A DNA stretch of 64,000 nucleotides. It comes from an uncultured Desulfobacter sp. Lineage in GTDB: Bacteria; Desulfobacterota; Desulfobacteria; Desulfobacterales; Desulfobacteraceae. This document shows, in pieces, positions 18,546 to 26,053 of the stretch (the stretch's first letter is position 1; every line of letters begins with the position of its first letter). Location of the stretch: NCBI RefSeq assembly GCF_963677125.1, contig NZ_OY781882.1:3108501-3172500 (forward strand), read 5' to 3'. The notes under the pieces are model-generated. The model saw only the letters and a list, made by a program, of their open reading frames with translations. It did no database searches and was not told the DNA's origin. The position numbers were made by a program, and so were the translations under genes.

Positions 18546-19743
18546 TTATCTCATCTTCCGAACACGTCTCAGTCATCCGTTTAAGAACGGCGGCAGCTTC
18601 AGGTACAGGTTCACACACAGACAGACCGGCGCTGGAAACGCCTAAGTTTTCAAATTTCCGGGCCGAAACCAGCACCCTTTTCTCCATGGCGCCCACGGTG
18701 CGGTTAAACGTTGCGACGGTGCGGCCAATATCTTTTCCCAGCCGATTCATGTGGCCGGCCATAGTCGACAGCCGTTCAAAAAGTTCCTTACCCAACTCCC
18801 GAATCGCCCGGGCATTTTCATAACCGGCCTGTTGCATCCACACATAGGCCACGGTTTTAAGCAGGGCGATCAAGGTGGTGGGCGTAGCCAGAATCACGCC
18901 ATGGGCCACGCCCTTTTCAATGAGATCAGGCCGGGCGGCCAGGGCGGCCGAGAAAAAATTTTCCCCGGGAATAAACAGGACCACGAACTCAGGACTTGGG
19001 CTAAAGGCGGCTGAATAATTTTTTGATCCCAACTGGAGAATATGAGCCATGACCTGGCGGGCATGATCATCAAGCCGTTCTTTCTGCCGCTGCTCATCTG
19101 TTGTTTCCAGGGCATCCAGATACGCCATGAGCGGCACTTTGGCATCCACCACCACCTGGCGGTTACCGGGCAGTTGCACCACCATATCCGGCCGAAGCGT
19201 CCCTTTGCCGGATGTCTGCACAGATTGCTCAATAAAATCGCAATGGTCAACCATACCGGCCAGTTCCACGGCCCGTTTCAATGTGACTTCCCCCCATCTG
19301 CCCCGGACATGGGGTACCCGCAGGGCCTTGACCAAATTATCCGTTTCTTTGGCAAGCTGGTGCTGGGTTTTTGCCATATCCGACAAATACTGGCTGATGG
19401 CACCAAAGGCCTGACTTCTATCTTTTTCCATGGTCCCAAGCCGCTGTTCATACCGGTCCAGCATGCGATGCACCGGATCAACGGCCCGGGTGAAGGCCTC
19501 CTCTTTGACCTTGAAATCCTGATGGGCTTGCTGAACATACCCATTGAAATGGGACTGGGCCATGTCCATGAACTGCCGGGAATTTTCATACAGCGCCTTA
19601 TCGGACAACGCCTTGAACCGGCCTGAAAAAAAATGCATGACCAGTTTAACAAGAATCAGGGCGGTCAACAGGCCAATGACAAACCCGGCACCCAAAAATG
19701 CCAAATTGTCCGTGCTCATACTCATGTGGGTAAGTTCGGTCAC
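18538..19743 (-). CDS. rmuC: DNA recombination protein RmuC homologue
   Basis: A 401-aa protein with one N-terminal membrane helix (about residues 12-32), a coiled coil (about 60-130, YEQRLGTMEKDRSQAF) and the RmuC core with restriction-endonuclease-like strands (MVVQLPGNRQVVVDAKVPLM, FVVLFIPGENFF). RmuC limits inversion of short inverted repeats and has a nuclease-like fold; its activity is not proven. The start is GTG overlapping the moaC stop (GTGA). Its presence beside many inverted repeats in this window is suggestive at most. Confidence 0.9.
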   Translation of the reverse strand: MTELTHMSMSTDNLAFLGAGFVIGLLTALILVKLVMHFFSGRFKALSDKALYENSRQFMDMAQSHFNGYVQQAHQDFKVKEEAFTRAVDPVHRMLDRYEQRLGTMEKDRSQAFGAISQYLSDMAKTQHQLAKETDNLVKALRVPHVRGRWGEVTLKRAVELAGMVDHCDFIEQSVQTSGKGTLRPDMVVQLPGNRQVVVDAKVPLMAYLDALETTDEQRQKERLDDHARQVMAHILQLGSKNYSAAFSPSPEFVVLFIPGENFFSAALAARPDLIEKGVAHGVILATPTTLIALLKTVAYVWMQQAGYENARAIRELGKELFERLSTMAGHMNRLGKDIGRTVATFNRTVGAMEKRVLVSARKFENLGVSSAGLSVCEPVPEAAAVLKRMTETCSEDEINE

Positions 19744-20228
19744 AAGGCGGCTTCAGGCGCTGTGTATGTACCGCTTTTTCCGCCGGATTTAAAGGCCAGA
19801 TGAATATTGGAAATTTTCATGCCCTTGTCATAGGCTTTGCACATATCATAAATGGTCAGGGCCGCAACACTGACGGCTGTCATGGCTTCCATCTCCACCC
19901 CGGTCTTTTCGGTCAGCGACACTTCGGCCTCGATATGAATACAGCTGTTTTCCTTATCTCCTTCAAAATCCACCCGGGCATGGGTGATGTTCAGCGGATG
20001 GCACATGGGGATCAGGGACCAGGTCTGCTTGGCCGCCATGACTCCCGCAATGCGTGCCGTTTCCAGCACATTTCCTTTTTTAACTTTTTCATCAACAATG
20101 GCTGCCAACGTCTCCATGGACATGAAAACAGTCCCCTTTGCCACGGCAACCCGTTTTGTGGGTGACTTTTGCCCCACATCCACCATCCTGACACGGCCTT
20201 GGCCGTCAACATGGGTAAATTCGTTCAC
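19740..20228 (-). CDS. moaC: Cyclic pyranopterin monophosphate synthase MoaC
   Basis: Converts the MoaA product to cPMP in molybdenum-cofactor synthesis. The 162-aa length is typical. Hallmarks: MVDVGQKSPTKRVAVAKG at the N-terminus, the PMCHPLNITH active-site stretch, TGVEMEAMTAVSVAALTIYD and MCKAYDKGMKI near the end. It is followed by rmuC with a 4-bp overlap and preceded by the MoaE-like gene 27 bp upstream. Confidence 0.95.
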   Translation of the reverse strand: MNEFTHVDGQGRVRMVDVGQKSPTKRVAVAKGTVFMSMETLAAIVDEKVKKGNVLETARIAGVMAAKQTWSLIPMCHPLNITHARVDFEGDKENSCIHIEAEVSLTEKTGVEMEAMTAVSVAALTIYDMCKAYDKGMKISNIHLAFKSGGKSGTYTAPEAAL

Positions 20229-20255
20229 TTCAACTCCTTTAAAAATACATCAAAA

Positions 20256-20615
20256 TCAGGCAAATACCTGGGTTTTGGCCGTGGCTTCTGTTTTTATCCT
20301 GTTCAGGGCAGAGGTTAAGGCATCAATCACATGTTCCCGGATATCGCCTGCCACAGCCAGAAACATGACATCATCGCCCACCATCAGCGGTACATCCGAA
20401 TTAATCTGCACCAACACTTCCACAATACCGGGCATGGCCCGGGTCTGGTCTAAAATCTCATTCAATTTTTCCTGGTTTACGCTTATGGTCAGACCTGTGA
20501 CAGCCCTGCCGTCCCGGGAACTGTCCCGGACTACCCCGTTATGGTAAAGCACCATCCCGGCTTTGGAAAAATCGGGGTGGTTTTTCATCTCGTTTATCAT
20601 TGCAGGCAAATCCAT
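20256..20615 (-). CDS. MoaE-like molybdopterin synthase large-subunit homologue (divergent)
   Basis: A 119-aa protein whose pattern GMVLYHNGVVRDSSRDGRAVTG, then LVQINSDVPLMVGDDVMFLA, then REHVIDALTSALNRIKTEA follows the MoaE fold, which adds dithiolene sulfur to cPMP with a MoaD partner. The C-terminal Lys-Lys-Glu-type catalytic segment of classical MoaE is not evident (it ends TEATAKTQVFA), and it is shorter than the usual 140-150 aa. It may therefore be a regulator or a variant subunit. No moaD is seen near. It is placed between moaC and mobA. Confidence 0.65.
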   Translation of the reverse strand: MDLPAMINEMKNHPDFSKAGMVLYHNGVVRDSSRDGRAVTGLTISVNQEKLNEILDQTRAMPGIVEVLVQINSDVPLMVGDDVMFLAVAGDIREHVIDALTSALNRIKTEATAKTQVFA

Positions 20616-20652
20616 GCGCCCTCCTTCTATCTTAATTTTTCATAAAAGCCTA

Positions 20653-21294
20653 TTATATATCTTCTCTTTGCCCCCGTCCATGTTCCGAATCCGGTACCTG
20701 TGCCATCCCCCTGGCTGTTTCAAGGTCTGCAGGCGAGTTCACATTAAACTTAAAACGCAGATCAGGGTCCAGGGTTTCAAGGGTTTGGGGCGGAATCTGC
20801 TTGACCCGTTCAGGTTTAAAAAATTTTTTAACCATAAATACTTTTTTTGCAAGATTGGTCTCAATTCTTGGCAGACAGGATTTATGATACAGGGCAGAAA
20901 GCGGTTCCAGACCCTCCCAGGTTCTGGGTATGATAACTTGCTTGCCCGGGCGCCTTTGCCCAAGAAGATATCGGATGACCTTCTCACTGATAAACGGAAC
21001 GTCACAGGCCGATACATAGCTCCAGTCAAATTCGGCATGAAATAAACCGGCATGAAGCCCGGACAAAGAGCATTGGGATGGGTCAATATCCGTTACAATC
21101 AGACTGTCTATATCCAAAAAAAGTGCCGGCTCATTAACGACCAGAATCACTTCTTTAAACATCCTGGAGAACAGGGTATAAACCTTATCCAGCATGGTAT
21201 TGTCCCCAACCGTGTGAAATGCTTTGTTTGTGCCGGGGAATCGGCGGTTGCAGCCGCCGGCCAGGATCACCCCCGTACAGTCTATTTTTTCCAA
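20653..21294 (-). CDS. mobA: Molybdenum cofactor guanylyl/nucleotidyltransferase (MobA-like)
   Basis: A 213-aa nucleotidyltransferase that attaches GMP (or another nucleotide) to molybdopterin. The N-terminal loop is TGVILAGGCNRRFPGTNKAF, where MobA normally has LAGGxSxRMGxDK: the core is kept, but Met-Gly is Phe-Pro and Asp is Asn. The metal-binding Asp lies in YVSACDVPFISEKVI (about residue 96). The C-terminal part ends with FNVNSPADLETA, a family-typical segment. First gene of the moaC/mltA unit, divergent from pyrR. Confidence 0.8.
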   Translation of the reverse strand: MEKIDCTGVILAGGCNRRFPGTNKAFHTVGDNTMLDKVYTLFSRMFKEVILVVNEPALFLDIDSLIVTDIDPSQCSLSGLHAGLFHAEFDWSYVSACDVPFISEKVIRYLLGQRRPGKQVIIPRTWEGLEPLSALYHKSCLPRIETNLAKKVFMVKKFFKPERVKQIPPQTLETLDPDLRFKFNVNSPADLETARGMAQVPDSEHGRGQREDI

Positions 21295-21473
21295 TGCTTT
21301 AAATGCCTTCTACTTCAATGATTTTTAATTGGTATGTTTTTTCAGAATTTAATACTTTTGTCTTTATTTGATGATTATATGAACACGGATAAGAAATCAA
21401 GGTGTTGCCGTGCTAAAAAAAAGATGGTAGAAAAAACTTTTAGGGCATACCCGAACAGTAAAAAAGGCTTACC

Positions 21474-22010
21474 ATGACAAAAAAAAAGAGCATTCTCAAT
21501 GATCAGGATTACAAACGGATCATCACCCGCATTGCCTACGAAATCATTGAAAAACATAAAGGTGTAAAAAATTTGGCCCTGGTAGGGATTCAAACCCGGG
21601 GGGATTTTCTTGCAAAACGCCTGGCAGAACAGATAGCAAACATTGAGGGTACAACACTGCCTGTGGGGTCCATGGACATCAACATGTACCGGGACGATTG
21701 GACCAAAATCAGCCACCAACCCTCGGTAAGACCATCGAACATTCCCTTTTCCGTGGATGATAAAGAAATCATTCTAGTGGATGACGTACTGTTCACCGGG
21801 AGGACTGTCCGGGCGGCCATGGAGGCATTAATGGATTTTGGCAGACCCGCCCGCATTGAGCTTGCTATCCTGGTAGACCGAGGCCACAGAGAACTGCCCA
21901 TCCAAGCGGATTACCAAGGTATTTTTGCAGACACGGAGCCGGACGACATGATCCATGTCCATGTCCTTGAACATGATCTGGAAGACCGCGTTTACAGGGA
22001 ACTGCCGTAG
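21474..22010 (+). CDS. pyrR: Bifunctional pyr operon regulator / uracil phosphoribosyltransferase PyrR
   Basis: A 178-aa type I phosphoribosyltransferase. The PRPP loop is ILVDDVLFTGRTVRAAM (about residues 97-113). The start YKRIITRIAYEIIEKHKG and the PyrR-specific LVDRGHRELPIQADYQG are clear. It forms UMP from uracil and PRPP, and in many bacteria binds pyr mRNA leaders. No pyr biosynthetic gene is next to it; the next gene on the strand is a MoaB/MogA homologue 31 bp away. I saw no PyrR-binding hairpin in the 180 bp upstream. Confidence 0.92.
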   Translation: MTKKKSILNDQDYKRIITRIAYEIIEKHKGVKNLALVGIQTRGDFLAKRLAEQIANIEGTTLPVGSMDINMYRDDWTKISHQPSVRPSNIPFSVDDKEIILVDDVLFTGRTVRAAMEALMDFGRPARIELAILVDRGHRELPIQADYQGIFADTEPDDMIHVHVLEHDLEDRVYRELP

Positions 22011-22041
22011 ACTATAATTTTTTTTAATAAAAAGGTTTAAC

Positions 22042-22545
22042 ATGAGCGTCCATCCCCATCGGACATCCTTACCCAAGCACCTAAAAATTGCCGTATTATC
22101 CATGTCCTCCACCCGCACTTTGGAAAACGACAAAAGCGGGTTATGGATAAAAAAACAAGCAAAGAAAGAAGGGCATGAAGTGGTCATTCACCAGGTGCTG
22201 CCGGATGATGCAAATGCCATCACAGATGCGCTTGGGCATATTATCGAGCGTATAGTCCCCCATGCCGTCATCATGACCGGAGGCACCGGCATCAGCCCCA
22301 AAGATGTTACCATAGAGGCAGTCCATCCGCTGTTCGACAAAGAGCTGACCGCCTTTGGTCCGGTATTTGCCCAGCTTAGTTTTGAAGAAATTGATTCTGC
22401 CGCCATTTTATCCCGGGCCACGGCAGGCTTTATAAAAGGCTCCGTCGTATTCTGTATGCCCGGCAGCCTTAATGCTTGCAAACTGGCCTGCAACAATCTG
22501 ATTTTCCCGGAACTTGGACATTTGATTAAACATGCACAGGAATGA
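22042..22545 (+). CDS. MoaB/MogA-family molybdenum-cofactor protein
   Basis: A 167-aa molybdopterin-binding domain protein (MoCF_biosynth). Signature segments: IAVLSMSSTRTLENDKSG, HAVIMTGGTGISPKDVTIEAV (the GGTG motif at about residues 88-91) and VFCMPGSLNACKLA near the end. Related proteins adenylylate molybdopterin or handle tungsten cofactor. It is co-oriented with pyrR and lies divergent from, but close to, the mobA/moaC genes, so Mo-cofactor functions cluster on both sides of the junction. Confidence 0.88.
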   Translation: MSVHPHRTSLPKHLKIAVLSMSSTRTLENDKSGLWIKKQAKKEGHEVVIHQVLPDDANAITDALGHIIERIVPHAVIMTGGTGISPKDVTIEAVHPLFDKELTAFGPVFAQLSFEEIDSAAILSRATAGFIKGSVVFCMPGSLNACKLACNNLIFPELGHLIKHAQE

Positions 22546-22607
22546 TGCTGGCGTAAAAATATTCGCCATCGGTTTAATTTGTTACGGATTCATCAAAGGA
22601 ATAGATT

Positions 22608-23012
22608 ATGAAAGAACTCGACGCGTTATTAGATGACTGGAAAGATAATGACAACCAGACCCGCAAGGCATTTACCGAACTTGTGGATCACGTAAACACG
22701 CTGTCCGACATCACCCTTGATTTTGTCAGCCGGCCCGGCGTGAGCTACTCCTTCCGCCCAAAGCATACGGCCCAGGCCAAACGTCCGCTGTTTGCCATGG
22801 TGGATGTCATTGATGATGACCCGGATGATCGTTGGTTATCCGTCTGTTTTTATGCAGATCTTGTCAGCGACCCCGATGAAGAAGGCGACCATGTACCCGA
22901 AGGACTTCTGGGTGAAGATGCATGCTGCTTTGACATGTATGAATATGATGCCCAGGAAGTAGCGTTTCTCAAAGAGAAACTAACCGAAGCACACAGCAAC
23001 GCCCCTGAATAG
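22608..23012 (+). CDS. Acidic hypothetical protein ending in a repeat-supplied stop codon
   Basis: A 134-aa acidic protein without membrane segments (MKELDALLDDWKDNDNQTRK at the start; AMVDVIDDDPDDRWLSVCFY and GEDACCFDMYEYDAQEV later). I do not recognise the family; the first half resembles a helical domain and the second a small alpha/beta domain. The stop TAG is formed at the junction with the inverted-repeat element that starts at 23010, so the last residues may differ from relatives lacking the element. Follows the MoaB/MogA gene by 62 bp. Confidence 0.6.
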   Translation: MKELDALLDDWKDNDNQTRKAFTELVDHVNTLSDITLDFVSRPGVSYSFRPKHTAQAKRPLFAMVDVIDDDPDDRWLSVCFYADLVSDPDEEGDHVPEGLLGEDACCFDMYEYDAQEVAFLKEKLTEAHSNAPE

Positions 23013-23136
23013 TGTTTGAACGCAAAGTCACCCATCTGCGGCGTTGCAGAAAAATTTGCAATCCTCACAACCATTAGGTTGCTCCGGTTGCAAATTTTTC
23101 TACGCCTTGCATATGGGCAACTTTGCGTCCAAACAC
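23010..23136. repeat. Palindromic TA-flanked element, relative of the MITE family
   Basis: About 125 bp with long imperfect arms: GTGTTTGAACGCAAAGT at 23012-23028 reads back as the complement of the end (ACTTTGCGTCCAAACAC, 23120-23136), and the arms continue through AAAAATTTGCAA. The first base follows TA. The outer end resembles the five elements further right (GTGTCTGACCGAAAA type). It could fold into a long hairpin and lies just before a bidirectional terminator. Confidence 0.75.
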
Positions 23137-23163
23137 GGACCTCGTCCGACATACACATAAAAT

Positions 23164-23214
23164 AAAAGGCCCGGCAACTCAGTTTATTTGAAGTTTGCCA
23201 GGCCTTTTACTGTT
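23164..23214. terminator. Bidirectional Rho-independent terminator
   Basis: Arms AAAAGGCCCGGCAA and TTTGCCAGGCCTTTT pair across a loop of about 16 nt, with A-run and T-run on opposite sides, so it can terminate both the plus-strand hypothetical gene and the minus-strand ychF, which converge here. Confidence 0.82.
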
Positions 23215-23231
23215 GTGTATGCTTTGAAGGA

Positions 23232-24302
23232 CTACACCGAAAAACGGATATTTAAAATATCCCCGTTCTGGACCACGTAATCCTTGCCTTCCACATAAAA
23301 TTTGCCGTTCTTTTTCAGTTCTGCTTCAGAGCCAAGTTCCATAAGTTCATCATACTTGAACACCTCGGCCCGGATAAATCCGCGCTCAAGGTCGGAATGA
23401 ATAACACCTGCGGCGGTGGGGGCTTTGGCTTCTTTTCTCACCAGCCATTGCCGGACCTCATCTTCGCCAACAGTAAAAAACGATATCAGGTTCAATGACT
23501 TCAGGCAAAGGGCTGTTAACGTTTCCAGGGCTGTGGAGGTAATCCCTAAATCCTCAAGAAACTCCTGCTTTTCTTCGGCACTGTCCAGCATGGCAATTTC
23601 CGCCTCGACCTTTGCTGATACGAGCATCGCCTCTATAGCCAGGGCATCGCAACTGCCTTTAAAGGCATCCAGAATATCCGTATTGCCAAGATCATCTTCG
23701 GCCACATTGACCGCGACCACCAGTTTTTTCAACGTTATAAATGGATAAGAACGAATCAGCTTATCCTCATCCTCGGATAACTCAAGCAGGCGAAGCGGCT
23801 GTTCCTGTTCCAAATGGGCCAGCATCTTCTCCATCAGCACCAACTCTTTTTTCTGGTCTTCATCTTTAATTTTCTTGACCATGGCAGAAAGGCGCTCAAT
23901 GCGCTTTTCCACAAAAATCTGATCATGCATCACGAGCTCGGAGTTCACCATGTCAAAATCGCGCAGGGCGTCTACACTGCCTTCGGCATGGTAAACCGCC
24001 TCATCCTCAAAGGCGCGGACCACATGGCAAATGGCGTCCATGTCGGATATATCTTTGAATATGTCTCCTTTGGAAATGGTCTCGGCCTCCATTTTGGGCA
24101 AAAGCACCAAATCAAGACGTGCCTTGACATCTTTTTTGGGATTATACATCTCCACCAAGCGGTCAAATCTGGAATCCAGAATGTCGGCGGTGCCCGGCAC
24201 CGGCTTGAATGCCTTGGCCGGATCTGTAATCTCGTTTCCGGTCAAAATCTGAAACAAAGTTTTCTTCCCTGTCTGGGGAAGTCCGATAATGCCTACCTTC
24301 AT
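23232..24302 (-). CDS. ychF: YchF/OLA1-type ATPase with atypical P-loop
   Basis: A 356-aa Obg-family P-loop ATPase that associates with ribosomes. It has a G domain, a central coiled coil (about 125-195, KRIERLSAMVKKIKDEDQKK) and a C-terminal TGS domain (ISFFTVGEDEVRQWLV, then GKDYVVQNGDILNIRFSV). The P-loop is GLPQTGKKTLF, where YchF usually has GxPNVGKST, so the Ser/Thr coordinating Mg is a Lys followed by Thr. The NMxE specificity motif is also not preserved (AVNVAEDDLGN). Otherwise length and layout are normal, so it may be a divergent paralogue. Confidence 0.85.
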   Translation of the reverse strand: MKVGIIGLPQTGKKTLFQILTGNEITDPAKAFKPVPGTADILDSRFDRLVEMYNPKKDVKARLDLVLLPKMEAETISKGDIFKDISDMDAICHVVRAFEDEAVYHAEGSVDALRDFDMVNSELVMHDQIFVEKRIERLSAMVKKIKDEDQKKELVLMEKMLAHLEQEQPLRLLELSEDEDKLIRSYPFITLKKLVVAVNVAEDDLGNTDILDAFKGSCDALAIEAMLVSAKVEAEIAMLDSAEEKQEFLEDLGITSTALETLTALCLKSLNLISFFTVGEDEVRQWLVRKEAKAPTAAGVIHSDLERGFIRAEVFKYDELMELGSEAELKKNGKFYVEGKDYVVQNGDILNIRFSV

Positions 24303-24328
24303 ATGTTATGATTGTCCTTATCTAAAAT

Positions 24329-25204
24329 TTAAAGCGTTATATTTAAAGTTTCAAAGCGCTGTGACGGCATCACCCTTTTTTTCACAGGATCCATTTCAAC
24401 GTAGATCGCCGCATGGGCAGGATCATGGGGAAAGACCAGCAGGGCCTTTTCATCAACAGCCCGGTCCAGCATCTGTTTTTTCTCGTCCACCAGCCTTTCA
24501 GCAAACCGGTCATACCCCATGGTGATTGGCAAATTTACCCAGGGCAGTCCCGGAATAAGATCAGCGGTATAAATCACGGTACCCTTTTGTGCCTGAATCC
24601 AGGGAACCAGCATCCCCGGGGTATGTCCCTGACTTAGGGACAGTTCAACCACCAAGTCATCCACAATCAGACGGTCCCCGCCCTGCTTGAGCACAAGACG
24701 TCCTGTGGCCTGCAGTTTTTCAGCAAGGCCCGGAATAAATGACGCCCGGTCGCGAAAATGTGGGGATTTGGATCGTTTAAAATGTTCCTCTCCCACCACA
24801 AAAAGAGCCTTGGGAAAAAGCAACTCCGGTTCCCGGTCCGGTTCCCAGGCGCTTAAAAGCCCGCCGGCATGATCAAAATGAAGATGAGTCAAAACCACAT
24901 GACTAATGTCAGCATCAGTTAAACCCTGCTCTGCCAGGGATTGCATCAATATATGCGATTCTTCTTTAACGGCAAAGCGTTGTTTCATGTCAGGGGAGAG
25001 ATATGCGCCGCACCCGGTTTCAATTAATATATTGTGATTCCCGGTTTTTACCAGCAGACAGTTTGAAGCAATATCAATCATGCCGTTTTCATCTGCCGGC
25101 ATCCATTTCTGCCACAGGGCTTTGGCAGCGTTGCCGAACATAGTGCCGCCGTCCAGCCGCATACTGTTGCCCCTTAGAACAATAAATGAAGTTTCCTGCA
25201 TCAT
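24329..25204 (-). CDS. MBL-fold metallo-hydrolase (AHL-lactonase-like layout)
   Basis: A 291-aa protein with the full metal-binding set: HLHFDH in VVLTHLHFDHAGGLLSAW (about residues 105-122), His in LSQGHTPGML, Asp in VIYTADLIPGLPW and His in LVFPHDPAHAAIY. The insertion pattern (ALFVVGEEHFKRSKSPHF) is like cytoplasmic MBL hydrolases related to N-acyl-homoserine lactonases, but the substrate is unknown. It lies 26 bp before ychF on the same strand. Confidence 0.82.
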   Translation of the reverse strand: MMQETSFIVLRGNSMRLDGGTMFGNAAKALWQKWMPADENGMIDIASNCLLVKTGNHNILIETGCGAYLSPDMKQRFAVKEESHILMQSLAEQGLTDADISHVVLTHLHFDHAGGLLSAWEPDREPELLFPKALFVVGEEHFKRSKSPHFRDRASFIPGLAEKLQATGRLVLKQGGDRLIVDDLVVELSLSQGHTPGMLVPWIQAQKGTVIYTADLIPGLPWVNLPITMGYDRFAERLVDEKKQMLDRAVDEKALLVFPHDPAHAAIYVEMDPVKKRVMPSQRFETLNITL

Positions 25205-25313
25205 GACAACTTCCTTTGGGTCGTTGATTAGAAATAGATCCCGACCGAAACCCGTAAATTTTGCCGACTACTTTGTTGGTCGCATTTTTTTTTGATTTTA
25301 ATTTAGATACGAT

Positions 25314-25625
25314 TTAAACCAAAGTAATTTTTTGTTTTTCCGGATCCGGATGGGGGCGATAAAGAACAGCCACATGGCCTATGGTTCCGGCAACATGGCA
25401 TTTAAGCCGTGCTGTAATCTCATCAAGCAAAGCAGCTTTTACATCTTTTTCTTTGTGATCAATAAATTTAATCTTGATCAGTTCAGACGCGTTCAGGGCG
25501 TTGTCCACCTCTTGGGTCAAGGCTGTTGTCACGCCTTTTGCCCCCACAAAGGCCGAAGGGTTTAAGTTATGGGCAAGGCCCCTGAGATATTTGCGCTGTG
25601 CGCCGGTAAGTTGTGTCACGTTCAA
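25314..25625 (-). CDS. yhbY: YhbY-type ribosome assembly RNA-binding protein
   Basis: A 103-aa CRS1/YhbY (CRM) domain protein. LTGAQRKYLRGLAHNLNPSA at the start, FVGAKGVTTALTQEVDNALN (glycine-rich RNA-contact loop) and ELIKIKFIDHKEKD are typical. Members bind pre-50S rRNA. It stands as a single gene, 110 bp upstream of the MBL gene. Confidence 0.9.
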   Translation of the reverse strand: MNVTQLTGAQRKYLRGLAHNLNPSAFVGAKGVTTALTQEVDNALNASELIKIKFIDHKEKDVKAALLDEITARLKCHVAGTIGHVAVLYRPHPDPEKQKITLV

Positions 25626-25812
25626 TCCTTAAATTAAAATTCATCTTTCAGGGCAATCATATTATCATAATCCAAAGATTGTGGATACACCCCCCGGTTT
25701 AAGCACAGGGTAAATTGATTCTAAATTTTTTGTTATGACATTTAAATGTGTTAAGTAATCGTTTTGGATTAGTTTCGATTAATAGTGCATTATACCGGCC
25801 TAAAGCCATAAA

Positions 25813-25872
25813 ACCACGAAGTTCACGAAGTTCACGAAGAAAATTCTTCGTGGTCTTCGTGAACTTCGTGGT
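25813..25872. repeat. 60-bp palindrome built from TTCACGAAG units
   Basis: The left arm repeats ACGAAGTTC units and ends AAGAAAATTCTT at the centre; the right arm is the complement (CTTCGTGAACTTCGTGGT). The short direct units make the arms both tandem and inverted repeats. It can form a strong hairpin on either strand. A similar design with ACGGAA units lies at 28874-28980. Confidence 0.85.
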
Positions 25873-25950
25873 AAAATCAGGACTTAGCGTTTAGAACAAA
25901 TTCACCGTGGGTTTAAACAGCAGGAAGACCGCATTTATAATTAAAAGGTC

Positions 25951-25986
25951 ATCGGGATCGCTATCGCTATCGGGATCGGAATCGAA
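25951..25986. repeat. GATCGCTATCG-type repeat, second copy
   Basis: The 22 bp at 25951-25972 are identical to 6702-6723 in the arm of the 33-bp inverted repeat, then continue with degenerate GGGATCGGAATCG units. No opposite arm is visible here, so this may be half of a repeat unit. Confidence 0.7.
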
Positions 25987-26053
25987 AATAATTTCAGGAA
26001 AACCCGTGGACATAAAACGAGTCCACCGGTTAAAGGAACATATCAGGAAGGTG

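Larger units (their letters stand above)
25626..26053. other. Repeat-rich intergenic region of 428 bp
   Basis: Between yhbY and the HD-GYP gene. The only structures are the 60-bp palindrome at 25813-25872 and the GATCGCTATCG-type repeat at 25951-25986 (listed separately). I find no convincing coding sequence. The apparent Asp/Pro-repeat reading frame here is produced by the repeat. Confidence 0.6.
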
